Origin: Candidatus Flexifilum breve
Lineage (GTDB): Bacteria > Chloroflexota > Anaerolineae > Aggregatilineales > Phototrophicaceae
Direction: 5' to 3'
Assembly (NCBI GenBank): GCA_016717205.1
Contig: JADKGC010000002.1
Location: 806,001 to 870,000 of the forward strand
Length of the DNA stretch: 64,000 nt
The position numbers and the translations under genes were made by a program. The notes beneath the pieces were generated by a model. That model had not been told where the DNA came from and ran no database searches. It saw only the letters and a program-made list of their open reading frames with translations. Of the stretch, positions 1 through 8,372 are shown piece after piece; the first letter of the stretch is position 1, and each line of letters opens with the position of its first letter.

Positions 1-41
1 CGCCCAACCGCCCCGGTCGCGCCCGCAAGTAGAATTTTCAT
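1..41 (-). CDS. NAD(P)-dependent epimerase/dehydratase, 5' end only
   Basis: Only the first 13 codons lie in the window, read leftward from an ATG at 39-41. They translate as MKILLAGATGAVG, the beta1 strand and glycine-rich loop (G-A-T-G-A-V-G, the GxxGxxG pattern) that opens Rossmann-fold sugar epimerases, dehydratases and NmrA-like proteins. The rest lies beyond the left edge, so substrate and subfamily cannot be told. It is divergent from the acyl-CoA dehydrogenase gene. Confidence 0.6.
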   Translation of the reverse strand, partial: MKILLAGATGAVG

Positions 42-341
<300 letters not shown>

Positions 342-1787
342 ATGCGCGCAGACGTACTCCTCTCCCCAACCAATTTCCTCGAACACGGACTCAAAACGGA
401 ATTGCCCTATCTGCGTGAGCTGGAAACCTTCTGGGAGGCGGAAGGCCGCGCGATTTCAACGGCTGTCGATCAGGCGGGGACGCCGTGGCTCAAGCAGTTT
501 GACCGCTTCGGCCAGCGCATCGACCACATCGACTACCCGCCAGATTACTGGCGGCTGCTGCGGCAAGGCTACACAGCGGGCGCGATCTGGCGGGGCTACG
601 AGAACAAATTCGCCGAATCGTTCCTCATCGGCTACCTGACCTCCTATTACGATCCCGGCCTCTACTGCCCATATACAGTCTCGTTCAGCACCGCCGCCGT
701 GATCGACAAGTACGCCGCGCCCGACATCCGCGAGCGCTTTTTGCCACCCATGCTGCGTCACGACGACACGGTGTGGCAGGGCGCAACATGGATGACCGAG
801 GCGCGCGGCGGATCAGATCTCGGTGCAACCGTCGAAACAGTCGCGCGGCCAAATGGCGAGGCGTGGACGCTCACGGGCGACAAATATTTCTGCTCGAACG
901 CGGGCGCGGAGGTGGCCGTCGTCGCGGCGCGTTCCGAAGGCGCTCCGGCGGGTGTGCGCGGGCTCGGGCTGTTCGTCGTGCCCCGGCTGCGCGCTGATGG
1001 TTCGCTCAACTACCATGTGCGCCGCCTGAAAGATAAAATCGCCACGCGTTCCGTCCCTACAAACGAAATCGAACTGCGCGACAGCGAAGCCTACCTGCTC
1101 GGCGAGCCGGGACAGGGGATTTATCACATCATGGAAGTGCTGAATCTCTCGCGGGTGTGTAACAATATGGGCAGCGTCGCGCTGATGCAGCGCGCACTGG
1201 CCGAAGCGCTGATCTTCGCGCAGGGGCGCACGATTTTCGGCAAGCAGTTGGCTGACCAACCGCTCATGCGCAAGCAGATCGAAGACCGCATCGAAGCACT
1301 GCGGATCGCCTTCTGCCTCGCATGGGAATCGGCGTGCATGGCGGCGGAAGTGTGGCGCGAACCCGCCCCGCAGTACAGCAATCGCTTCCACCTGTTCCGG
1401 CTGATCACGCATCTGGCGAAGTACTGGACGGCGGAACAAGCCGTGCAAACCGCTAAGTGGGCGATGGAGGTCAACGGCGGCATGGGCACGCTGGCCGAGT
1501 TCGGCGTCGAACGCCTGCTGCGCGAGGCGATGATCCTCAACATTTGGGAAGGGCCGCCGCACCGCCAGATCCTTGACGGGATCGAAGTGATGGAGCGCAA
1601 AGGCGCGCACAAGTTGCTATTCGATCACCTCGCGCCGTATGACGAGGACGAATGCGAACCGCTGCAAAGCCGCGTCGATCTGTTCCTCACGCTGGGACAG
1701 GAGGAAAAAGAGACGTTCGCGGAAGAGCTGTTCCGGGATGTCGCGGCGCTGGCGGGCAAGGCGCTCAAACAGAAATATGTGGGGTGA
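342..1787 (+). CDS. Acyl-CoA dehydrogenase family protein (AidB-like)
   Basis: Flavin-dependent acyl-CoA dehydrogenase, 481 residues from the ATG at 342. That start is preferred over an in-frame start at 285 because AAAGG lies just upstream and the family homology begins after it. The substrate/flavin segment WMTEARGGSDLG (about residues 150-161) is the AidB/FadE-type form of the family's MTE-x-x-G-SD motif. Near the C terminus come NGGMG, RLLREAMILNIWEGPPHRQ and a helical tail, the arrangement in the AidB branch, where the IWEG loop contacts FAD. It is shorter than E. coli AidB. Expected role is cytosolic fatty-acyl or branched acyl-CoA oxidation; the AidB-type alkylation role is not provable here. 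It stands alone, followed by a repeat-filled gap. Confidence 0.85.
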   Translation: MRADVLLSPTNFLEHGLKTELPYLRELETFWEAEGRAISTAVDQAGTPWLKQFDRFGQRIDHIDYPPDYWRLLRQGYTAGAIWRGYENKFAESFLIGYLTSYYDPGLYCPYTVSFSTAAVIDKYAAPDIRERFLPPMLRHDDTVWQGATWMTEARGGSDLGATVETVARPNGEAWTLTGDKYFCSNAGAEVAVVAARSEGAPAGVRGLGLFVVPRLRADGSLNYHVRRLKDKIATRSVPTNEIELRDSEAYLLGEPGQGIYHIMEVLNLSRVCNNMGSVALMQRALAEALIFAQGRTIFGKQLADQPLMRKQIEDRIEALRIAFCLAWESACMAAEVWREPAPQYSNRFHLFRLITHLAKYWTAEQAVQTAKWAMEVNGGMGTLAEFGVERLLREAMILNIWEGPPHRQILDGIEVMERKGAHKLLFDHLAPYDEDECEPLQSRVDLFLTLGQEEKETFAEELFRDVAALAGKALKQKYVG

Positions 1788-2120
1788 CCAACCCCCCCGC
1801 CCCCTCCCCGCCCAGGGAGGGGAGACCGATCGGAGGCATTGTTAGGGACGAGGCATGCCTGTCCTGAGCGGTGTTGGCGGGCGATCACGGGATTTGACGC
1901 AGTTACCGCCAACCTCCCCGCCCCTCTCCGAAAAGAGGAGAGGGGAAATCAGATCGCTTACATAGGGACAAGGCATGAGGGTGTTGAAAAAGGTCAGATT
2001 CCGACCCCACCCCCGACCCAGGGGAGGGGAGACAACAGCACCCGCAACGCTCTCCTGCTCTCTTTCGGAGAGGGGAGAAAATGGCACGACCGCATAGGCA
2101 AGTTTTGAGAAAGGCAGCGC
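1788..2120. repeat. Repeat-filled intergenic region with a degraded CATG-type element
   Basis: No gene is seen. The stretch is built of C/G-rich palindromic repeats: CCCCTCCCCGCCCAGGGAGG near 1800, CCCCTCTCCGAAAAGAGGAG near 1920, and from about 1963 the left half of the 141-bp element described at 19.9 and 27 kb (AGGGACAAGGCATG, then AGGGTGTTGAAAAAGG). The right end of this copy is decayed into the sequence before 2110. Confidence 0.7.
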
Positions 2121-2534
2121 ATGCAGCAGCATTTGAACACGCTCAACGAACTGGCCAGCGCCGTCTCCACGGTCGCGGAGATGGCGCGCCAGTCGCAGAC
2201 CTACCGCTTCAAGGTGAGCGGCGCGATCACGCTGTACATGGACCTTGAAAGCGCGGAAGTCCGCGTGCTGCGCCGCCCCGACCCGGCGGTCGAAGTGATC
2301 GCCAATCTGCAAGTGCCGTTCGCGTGGCGCATCGCGACCGATCAGGATGAGGCGGGCGTGTACGTGGTCGCGCGGCGGCGTCCCGTGGTGGGATCGGTCG
2401 CCTCGGCGGCGTTTCAGGTGAACGTGCCGCCAGACACCTACATCGTGCTCAAGCTCAAAGACTGCCGCCTCAGCCTCGATGCGCTCACCGGGACAGTCGA
2501 ACTCCCCGGCGACGGGACGATCAAGGTGACGTAG
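2121..2534 (+). CDS. Hypothetical protein, beta-rich (137 aa)
   Basis: Family not recognised. The ATG at 2121 follows GAGAAAGG. The first 25 residues look helical (QQHLNTLNELASAVSTVAEM); the remainder alternates short polar and hydrophobic strands (GAITLYMDL, AEVRVLRR, VEVIANLQV, VYVVARRR, YIVLKLKDCRLSLDALTG), reminiscent of the right-handed beta repeats of DUF4097-type putative adhesins, though too short for certainty. No signal peptide or membrane segment. A strong terminator follows within 25 bases, so it appears to be a single-gene unit. Confidence 0.6.
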   Translation: MQQHLNTLNELASAVSTVAEMARQSQTYRFKVSGAITLYMDLESAEVRVLRRPDPAVEVIANLQVPFAWRIATDQDEAGVYVVARRRPVVGSVASAAFQVNVPPDTYIVLKLKDCRLSLDALTGTVELPGDGTIKVT

Positions 2535-2556
2535 ATCGTCTCATCAACCGTTTAAC

Positions 2557-2587
2557 CAAAACCCTCCGACCTGAGGGTTTTGTTTTC
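2557..2587 (+). terminator. Rho-independent terminator
   Basis: A 10-bp perfect stem, CAAAACCCTC paired with GAGGGTTTTG around a CGACCT loop, is followed by TTTTCT. It ends the upstream hypothetical gene and lies 58 bases before the rhodanese start. Confidence 0.85.
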
Positions 2588-2644
2588 TCCTCAGACAAGT
2601 TACTATCACAGTCATCTTGTTTATTCATGAGGAGCAGCACACAC

Positions 2645-3511
2645 ATGGCGCAAGACATTTCCCAGCGTGGCTATGCCCGCCCCGACGTCCTCGTCTCGAC
2701 GGAGTGGGTTGCCCAGCATCATAAAGACGCGAATCTGCGGATTATCGAATCGAACGAAGATCCGCTCCTCTATGCCAGCGGTCACATCCCCGGCGCGGTG
2801 CAGGTCGACTGGACGATGGACCTCAACGACGCCCTGCGCCGTGACTACCTGAACAAAGCGGGCTTCGAGGCGCTCATGTCGCGCATCGGCGTGACGCCGC
2901 AAACGCTGGTCATCTTCTACGGCGACAAGAACAACTGGTGGGCGACCTATGCCTTCTGGGTGTTCCAGTTGTTCGGTCACAGCAACGCCAAGGTGATGGA
3001 CGGCGGTCGCGCCAAGTGGGAGCGCGAAGGCCGTCCGCTGACGCGTGAAGTGCCGAGCCACGCCGCGACCCAGTACACCGCGCCGGAACGCGATGACTCG
3101 CAGATCCGCGCTTTCCGCGATCAGGTCTTGCAGCATTCGAACGCGGGCAAACCGCTGATTGACGTGCGCAGCGTGGCCGAATACACGGGCGAACGTCTGC
3201 ACATGCCCGACTACCCGAACGAAGGCGCGCTGCGCGGCGGGCATATCCCCGGCGCGAAGAATGTGCCGTGGAGCAAAGCGGTCAACCCGGAAGACGGTTC
3301 GTTCCGCCCCGCGAACGAACTGCGCTCCCTCTACGAGCAGGAACAGGGACTCTCGCCGGATAAGGACGTGGTCACCTACTGCCGCATCGGCGAGCGTTCG
3401 TCGCATACGTGGTTCGTGCTCAAGTACCTGCTCGGCTACCCGAACGTGCGCAACTATGACGGCTCGTGGACGGAATGGGGCAATCTCGTCGGCGTGCCGA
3501 TTGAACGCTAG
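2645..3511 (+). CDS. Thiosulfate/3-mercaptopyruvate sulfurtransferase (tandem rhodanese)
   Basis: Cytosolic sulfurtransferase moving sulfane sulfur from thiosulfate or mercaptopyruvate to a thiophilic acceptor. 288 residues, with an inactive N-terminal rhodanese domain (ASGHIPGAVQVDW, FYGDKNNWWATYAFW, MDGGRAKWEREGRPL) and a catalytic C-terminal one (LIDVRSVAEYTGE, GGHIPGAKNVPWSKAV). The active-site loop YCRIGERSSHTW places the persulfide cysteine at about residue 246, with the CRIGERS signature of the actinobacterial CysA/SseC type. Start: AGGAGC lies 10 bases before the ATG at 2645, so an upstream in-frame ATG at 2627 is unlikely. The SufE-like gene follows 17 bases later, so the pair may form one sulfur-transfer transcript. 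Confidence 0.92.
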   Translation: MAQDISQRGYARPDVLVSTEWVAQHHKDANLRIIESNEDPLLYASGHIPGAVQVDWTMDLNDALRRDYLNKAGFEALMSRIGVTPQTLVIFYGDKNNWWATYAFWVFQLFGHSNAKVMDGGRAKWEREGRPLTREVPSHAATQYTAPERDDSQIRAFRDQVLQHSNAGKPLIDVRSVAEYTGERLHMPDYPNEGALRGGHIPGAKNVPWSKAVNPEDGSFRPANELRSLYEQEQGLSPDKDVVTYCRIGERSSHTWFVLKYLLGYPNVRNYDGSWTEWGNLVGVPIER

Positions 3512-3528
3512 GTAGAACGGTAAAACCA

Positions 3529-4314
3529 ATGGCGAAGTATCCCGAAGGGCTGGCGGAGATCGTCGCGGACATGCAGTCGATCACCGACCGGCAGGAACGT
3601 GTCGATCTGCTGATCGAAATGGCGGATCGCTTTGACGAGGCCAAAGTGCCAGCGGCGGTGGCGATCAAGCCGTATGGGGCGGAACACAAAGCGCCCGCCT
3701 GCGAATCCGACGCCTATGTCTGGGCGGTGGATCGCCCCGATGGCACGCTCGACTTCTATTTCGACGTGCTGAACCCGCAGGGTTTATCGGCGATGGCGAT
3801 GAGCGTGCTGCTCAAAGAGACGCTCGACGGTCAGCCCGTCGAGCAGGTGGCGCAGGTGAGCACCGACATCGTGCCGCAGCTCTTCGGGCGCGAAATCTCG
3901 ATGGGCAAAGGCGCGGGTTTGAGCGGCATCGTCTCGCTCGTGCAGTACGAAGCGAAAAAACGGCTGAAGCCGCTTTTTCAGCGGGCGGCAGCTGTTGTCC
4001 ACCCCCAGTCCTCGCCTGCTGTCGTGTATTCCCCTCTCCCAAGGGAGAGGGGGTTAGGGGGTGAGGTTGGCTTTCACCACGGCATTTCCGCGCCGTCGTG
4101 CCGGAAAAAGCGACCGTTCGCATCGCGGTTTGCCTGGTCGATGACGCGCAGGATGCCGCTCACCGATTGCTCCGGCGTGAGCGGCGCATGTCTGCCGCCC
4201 ATATCCGTTTGTACCCAACCCGGATCAATGGTGAACGCCGTCAGCCCCAGCGGTTTGAGGTCATGCGCCAGCGAGCGTGTGTACATATTGAGCGCCGCTT
4301 TGGTCGCGCAGTAG
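3529..4314 (+). CDS. SufE-like cysteine desulfuration protein with run-on C terminus
   Basis: SufE-family sulfur acceptor that takes persulfide from a cysteine desulfurase during Fe-S cluster assembly. Residues 1-145 fit the family. The acceptor cysteine is C58 in APACESDAYVW, the counterpart of SufE GC-x-SxVW, and the C-terminal helix GLSGIVSLVQYEAKKR is typical. The family is about 140-150 residues, but here the frame stays open to 4314, running through a repeat and 240 bases antisense to the next gene. The cause is visible: removing one A from the A6 run at 3955-3960 gives an immediate TGA inside a terminator hairpin. I therefore regard about 3529-3967 as the real gene. It follows the rhodanese by 17 bases. 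Confidence 0.8.
   Translation: MAKYPEGLAEIVADMQSITDRQERVDLLIEMADRFDEAKVPAAVAIKPYGAEHKAPACESDAYVWAVDRPDGTLDFYFDVLNPQGLSAMAMSVLLKETLDGQPVEQVAQVSTDIVPQLFGREISMGKGAGLSGIVSLVQYEAKKRLKPLFQRAAAVVHPQSSPAVVYSPLPRERGLGGEVGFHHGISAPSCRKKRPFASRFAWSMTRRMPLTDCSGVSGACLPPISVCTQPGSMVNAVSPSGLRSCASERVYILSAALVAQ
3955..3978 (+). terminator. Terminator at the true end of sufE
   Basis: AAAAAACGGCTGAAGCCGC followed by TTTTT: a 5-bp GC stem (CGGCT/AGCCG) extended by A-T pairs. The TGA in its loop is the stop of the sufE frame if one base of the A run is removed. Confidence 0.6.
4015..4073. repeat. C/G-rich palindromic repeat
   Basis: CCCCTCTCCCAAGGGAGAGG followed by GGGTTAGGGGGTGAGGTTGG lies between the end of sufE and the convergent SDR gene. 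It is one of many copies of this family in the window. Confidence 0.7.
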
Positions 4315-4760
4315 GTCGCGGCGTAGCTCGCGTCCCGCAGTTCCAGCGAGGCAAGTTCCGACACGAGGTTGACGATCTTGCCAGTTGCCCCGCGTTTGAG
4401 CAGGTCGAGGAAGCGCTGCATGATCAGCACGGGCGCGATGGTGTTCGTCTGGAACAGGCTCAGCATCGACGCCTGTTCGAACGTGCCGAGGCGTTCGTCC
4501 CCTTCATTGCTGATCGCCGCGTTGTTGATCAGCACGTCGAGCGAATCGGTCTGCGCGTTGACCGCGTGATAGGCGGCTTCGATGCTGGCCGGATCGGCCA
4601 CATCCAGCGGGATGAGCGTCACGCGCACCGATTCCAGCGCTTTGAGTGCTGCCGAGGGCGTGCGGTAGGTCGCGAAGACGCGCTCGTCGCGGGCGGCGTA
4701 CTGCCGCGCCAGTTCCAAGCCAATGCCGCGTGACGTCCCGGTGATTAGTATGCGTCTCAT
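4074..4760 (-). CDS. SDR family NAD(P)-dependent oxidoreductase
   Basis: Classical short-chain dehydrogenase, 228 residues, cytosolic. The cofactor loop ITGTSRGIGLEL is at residues 6-17, NNAA at 79-82, catalytic serine near S134 in NLVSELASL, and the Y-x3-K pair is Y150/K154 in TYCATKAA. The C-terminal part PGWVQTDMGGRHAPL is the usual loop after beta6. The substrate is unknown; it resembles the C-factor/sniffer-like carbonyl reductases. It converges on sufE with a repeat between them and is divergent from the TIR-WD40 gene. Confidence 0.9.
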   Translation of the reverse strand: MRRILITGTSRGIGLELARQYAARDERVFATYRTPSAALKALESVRVTLIPLDVADPASIEAAYHAVNAQTDSLDVLINNAAISNEGDERLGTFEQASMLSLFQTNTIAPVLIMQRFLDLLKRGATGKIVNLVSELASLELRDASYAATYCATKAALNMYTRSLAHDLKPLGLTAFTIDPGWVQTDMGGRHAPLTPEQSVSGILRVIDQANRDANGRFFRHDGAEMPW

Positions 4761-4853
4761 GGACTACCTCCCTACGCTGCCGTGTACCGTGCTTGCTTAT
4801 TCATTTAACGGGTTTCATAATTAACGCTGTGGATTATACGAGAGTCGCCAGAT

Positions 4854-6233
4854 ATGACCACCACCAGCAGTAACGCCGGAACGGAAAGCATCTTCATCTC
4901 CTACAGCCGCCGGGACTGGGAGTCGCATGTGCGCCCCCTGGTCGACCGTTTGCGCCAAGCGGGCTTTTCGGTGTGGGTGGATCAACATCTGCTGCAAGGC
5001 GGGCAGGACTGGCGCGACGAGATCAATGCCGCGCTCGATCAATGCGGCCGCATGATCCTGTGTGTGTCGCCGGATGCGCTCGAATCGAAGTACGTCCGTC
5101 TGGAATACCGTTACTTTCTCGACGAGAACAAACCGATTATCCCGGTGATCTGCCGCGAAGCCAAACTGCTGCCGGAACTGCGCCCGCTCCAGTGGATCGG
5201 CTATGACATGGACGCGCTGATTCAACTGCTCGGTCGTCCGGCGATCAACGTGAACGACAGCGCCGACCGCCATCATCACCCCACCGCCCATTCCCACGAC
5301 GCTCCTCCGCAAGCTGATCACTTCGGACAATGCGACGACCATGCGGCAGGAGGCCAGCCTGCGCGGGCACGACAAGCCGATCAGCAGCCTGACGTTCGCG
5401 CCCAACAACCAGTCGCTGGTGTCGGCGTCTTCGGATGGGCTGATCCGGCTGTGGGACACGGAAACGCGCCGTGAAGTGCTCTCACTCTCGAACCGCGACG
5501 CACTCTACGATCTCGAATACTCGCCGGATGGCAAAGTCCTCGCGGCGGCGTTGGGCGCGAAGTTCGGCAACACCAGCAGCCTGATGTTGTGGGATGTCGG
5601 TACGCGGCAATCGATCGGGCAGTTTGGTACGCACAAGACGCGCCTGTTTGAGATTGTGTATCGCCCGATGGAACGCGCATCGCCTGCGCCTGCTGGGATC
5701 ACACGGTGACGGTCTGGGATGTGGCGACCCAGCAGAAAGTCGGCACGCTGACCGGGCATACCGGGTCGGTGTCGTCAGTCGTGTTCTCCGCCGACGGCTC
5801 GCGCATGGCGACAGGCTCGTGGGACGGCACGATCAAACTGTGGGATGCGGAGAGCTACGCGCTGATCGGCACGCTGACCGGACATACGGATCAGGTCAAT
5901 AACGTAGCGTTTGCGCCCAATGGCAAACACCTCGCGTCGGTCTCCGCCGATCAGTCGGTGCGCCTATGGAACACGCATGCCTTGGAGCAAACCATCGCCT
6001 TCAATCAGGGCGCGCCGGTGTGGTGCTGCCAGTTCGCGCCGGATGGCGACATTCTGGCGACGGGCGGCATCAATGGCGCGATCAAGCTGTGGTGTATGTC
6101 CACGCTCAAAGAACTCTCGACGATCTACGGGCATCAGAAGCCCGTGCTCGCGCTCGATTTTTCGCCGAATGGCTCATACATGGCGTCCGGCGCGCGCGAT
6201 GGGTCGATCACCGTGTGGAGCCCCGCGGAGTAG
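4854..6233 (+). CDS. TIR domain-seven-bladed WD40 protein, frame-shifted as sequenced
   Basis: Three overlapping open frames (4854-5474, 5341-5709, 5706-6233) form one protein of about 459 residues. Residues 12-125 are a bacterial TIR domain (SIFISYSRRDWESHVRPLV, FSVWVDQHLLQGGQDWRDEI) with a conserved acidic residue at E56, where NADase TIRs carry the catalytic Glu. A Pro/Thr linker leads to seven WD40 blades (motifs such as GTIKLWD, LMLWDV, SVRLWN, SITVWS). The frame breaks are simple: one extra base near 5252 (GTGAACG for GTGACG) and one missing T near 5661 (TATCGCCC for TATTCGCCC). In other bacteria TIR-WD40 proteins are suspected of NAD+-depleting defence or protein scaffolding; the role here is inference. 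No NB-ARC or other STAND module lies between the domains. Confidence 0.85.
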
Positions 6234-6240
6234 TTGGTCG

Positions 6241-6675
6241 TTACTTCACCATCAGATACCCGCCAATGACGAGCAGCACGGCAGCGATCACGCGCGTCAG
6301 GTCAATCGGGCGGGCAGCGCTGAAGAAGCCGAAATGATCGATGATCATCCCGGCGATCAACTGGCCGAGAATGATCAGCGTGACGGCGACGCCCGCGCCG
6401 ACCCGCGGCAGCGTGTGACTCACCGTGACCATAATCAGCACGCCGAACAGCCCAAGCAGAAACATGTACGGCGGCAGCGCGCGCCAATCGCCAATGTTTT
6501 CGCCGCGCCGGGCTACGAGCAGCGCCAATGAGAGCACCGCGCCGCTCAAGTGGACAATCAGGCTGCTGGCCGCCGGGCCGACGCGCCCGCTCATCACCCC
6601 GCCCAACGGCGTTTGAATACCCACGCCAATCCCGCCGATCAAGCCGATGATGTAGGTGAGGATCGATTCAAGCAC
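6241..6675 (-). CDS. DMT-superfamily small membrane transporter (YdcZ/DUF606-like)
   Basis: 144 residues with about five hydrophobic helices (LTYIIGLIGGIGVGIQ, LIVHLSGAVLSLALLV, PPYMFLLGLFGVLIMVTV, GAGVAVTLIILGQLIAGMI, VIAAVLLVIGGYLMV). The motif VTLIILGQLIAGMIIDHFG is characteristic of the YdcZ/DUF606 branch of the drug/metabolite transporter superfamily, single-domain inner-membrane proteins thought to work as dimers. The substrate is unknown. It converges on the TIR-WD40 gene with an 8-base gap. Confidence 0.8.
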   Translation of the reverse strand: MLESILTYIIGLIGGIGVGIQTPLGGVMSGRVGPAASSLIVHLSGAVLSLALLVARRGENIGDWRALPPYMFLLGLFGVLIMVTVSHTLPRVGAGVAVTLIILGQLIAGMIIDHFGFFSAARPIDLTRVIAAVLLVIGGYLMVK

Positions 6676-6995
6676 AGTGTTGTTCTCCTAAATAAGCGTG
6701 TTATTGAACTGGAAATGGCAGTTTTGTAGGGAAGAGACATACCTCCTCCTCATGTTCCGCATCAAACAAAGAGGGACAAGTCATGACAGTGTTGAAAAAT
6801 GCCAGATTCCGACCCCACCCCCCGGCCCCTCCCCGAATTCAGGGAGGGAAGACAGCATCGTTTGCTAAGCCTGATTTGTTTTCGTAGGGACGCGTTAAAT
6901 CGCGTCCGCTGGTGAGTGGAAAGACTCTAAGGATGCTTTTTGAACACGCGCATGCCTTATCCCAACCATATTAACGCACCGCGGCGGAAAACGAA
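6676..6995. repeat. Intergenic region with a CATG-type composite element
   Basis: No gene. From 6773 to about 6963 lies a divergent copy of the CATG-flanked element: GGGACAAGTCATG then ACAGTGTTGAAAAA on the left, and CTTTTTGAACACGCG then CATGCCTTATCCC on the right. The middle contains CCCCTCCCCGAATTCAGGG and a second, unrelated short palindrome (GGGACGCGTTAAATCGCGTCC, 6887-6907), so this copy has been invaded or rearranged inside. Confidence 0.7.
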
Positions 6996-8009
6996 TTACT
7001 GCGGCAGGTCGATCACGTCCAGCGCGAAGGGGAGCTGCGGCTCGACAATCGGGATGACGAGCGACGCCTGATCGAAGTTGGCGACGTACAGGCGATTCGG
7101 CGCGCCATATTCAACATCAGCCGCGCCGCGGAACAGCCCGACCACATAGTTGAGTTCGCCATCGGCGACGCGCGCCACCCCGTTCTGACCGAGCGCCGCC
7201 ACATAGATCGTGCCGTCCGGCGTGACCGTCACGCCGTCAAAACCGGGCGCATCGGCGCGTTGACCGTGTTGATAGAGCAGTTCGCCCACACCTCCGGCGA
7301 TGGGGGCGCGGTAAATCTCATTGACTTCAGGATCGGTGATGATGAGCGAGTCGGTCGTGGCATCGTACGCCAACCCCGTAACTGCGCGGCGATTGGCCGT
7401 CTCCAACGCCGGGGGAACCCAGAAGATTTGCGCGCCGCTGCCATCCGCCTCTAAGCGCCACACCTCGTTGCGACCGGGGTCGCTCACATACACGCGCCCC
7501 GCCGCATCAATGGCGAGGTCGTTCGGCGCGCTGAAACCATCGGCAATCTCGCCGAACGGGGCGATTGCCCCATCGGCGGCGATGCGCCACAGCGAACCGC
7601 CCACACTGCGCGGGTCGGTATCGAGCTGATCGACCACGATCAGCGCACCATCCCCCGCGACCGCAATGGCGCTCACGGAGCGGATGACCTCGCGCGTGTT
7701 CGGCAGTTCGGTCATGGTCGCGCCGTCCGCGCTGATCGACCAGATCGCGCCGCTGGCGAAGCTGCCCGTGTAGACGGTGCCATCGGCGGCGACGGCGACC
7801 GTCGGCGGGTAGGCGTCGTTATCGAGCAGCGCGGCGAATTCGCGCACGGTGTAGCCTTCGACGAGCGACACCGCTTTGACGCGTTCGCCTGTGCCGAGCG
7901 TCAGGCTGATCAAAAACCAGGTGATGGCGATCAAGCCGAGCAGCCCGCCCGCCATAATCACAAAGAAGACGAATCGCCTCTGGGCGAGGTTCATTGCCAG
8001 CAGATTCAT
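6996..8009 (-). CDS. Membrane-anchored NHL/SMP-30-like beta-propeller protein
   Basis: 337 residues. An N-terminal hydrophobic segment (FVFFVIMAGGLLGLIAITWFL, about residues 13-33) anchors a six-bladed propeller built of repeats ending in D-G-T-V-Y or R-V-Y-V-S-D (VAADGTVYTG, DAAGRVYVSDPG, TPDGTIYVAALG). The repeats match the SMP-30/gluconolactonase and NHL families, which bind metal and act on lactones or serve as binding platforms. No substrate can be assigned. It lies 6 bases downstream of the small membrane gene at 8016-8372 on the same strand, so the two are probably co-transcribed. Confidence 0.75.
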   Translation of the reverse strand: MNLLAMNLAQRRFVFFVIMAGGLLGLIAITWFLISLTLGTGERVKAVSLVEGYTVREFAALLDNDAYPPTVAVAADGTVYTGSFASGAIWSISADGATMTELPNTREVIRSVSAIAVAGDGALIVVDQLDTDPRSVGGSLWRIAADGAIAPFGEIADGFSAPNDLAIDAAGRVYVSDPGRNEVWRLEADGSGAQIFWVPPALETANRRAVTGLAYDATTDSLIITDPEVNEIYRAPIAGGVGELLYQHGQRADAPGFDGVTVTPDGTIYVAALGQNGVARVADGELNYVVGLFRGAADVEYGAPNRLYVANFDQASLVIPIVEPQLPFALDVIDLPQ

Positions 8010-8015
8010 AGTGAC

Positions 8016-8372
8016 TTAGCGCCCCAACTGCGCTTGGATGAACAGTAAGATCCCCAACGAAAGCGCCCAGCCCACATAGCCGAGGCCGAGCATCGGCACG
8101 ACGGCATAGCCCGCCCGCGCCGCGATATACACAAAAATCAGGAAGATGAAGGTCGGAATCAAGCCGACGATCAGCGTTTCGATGAACTGCACCATGGTCG
8201 CCTGCGAGACGTTCGTCCCGCTGGAGAGAATCCAGATCGCCAAAGGCATATTGATCGGCATGGTCGCGGTGATGGCCGCCAGCGTTTTGGAATAGTTCCG
8301 CAGGACGGCGATGAGGATGATGATGCAGATGGAGAAGAGTACGGGCAGCACACGCTGCCAATCAATCGTCAT
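8016..8372 (-). CDS. Small four-helix membrane protein, unknown function
   Basis: 118 residues with four clear transmembrane stretches (VLPVLFSICIIILIAVL, INMPLAIWILSS, LIVGLIPTFIFLIFVYIAA, LGYVGWALSLGILLFIQ). No known catalytic or transport motif is seen. The GIPTF-like and inter-helix loops are loosely like small DUF3147-type membrane proteins, but that is only an impression. It is the first gene of a two-gene leftward unit with the propeller protein. Confidence 0.65.
   Translation of the reverse strand: MTIDWQRVLPVLFSICIIILIAVLRNYSKTLAAITATMPINMPLAIWILSSGTNVSQATMVQFIETLIVGLIPTFIFLIFVYIAARAGYAVVPMLGLGYVGWALSLGILLFIQAQLGR

Noticed and set aside
813..1610. 265-residue open frame opposite the acyl-CoA dehydrogenase
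   Set aside because: Antisense shadow of a clearly conserved gene; His/Arg-rich composition typical of the complement of GC-rich coding DNA.
4854..5474. Stand-alone TIR protein
   Set aside because: The last 70 residues of this frame are His/Pro/Gln nonsense, while the neighbouring frame gives a sensible linker into the WD40 propeller; it is one gene with a slip.
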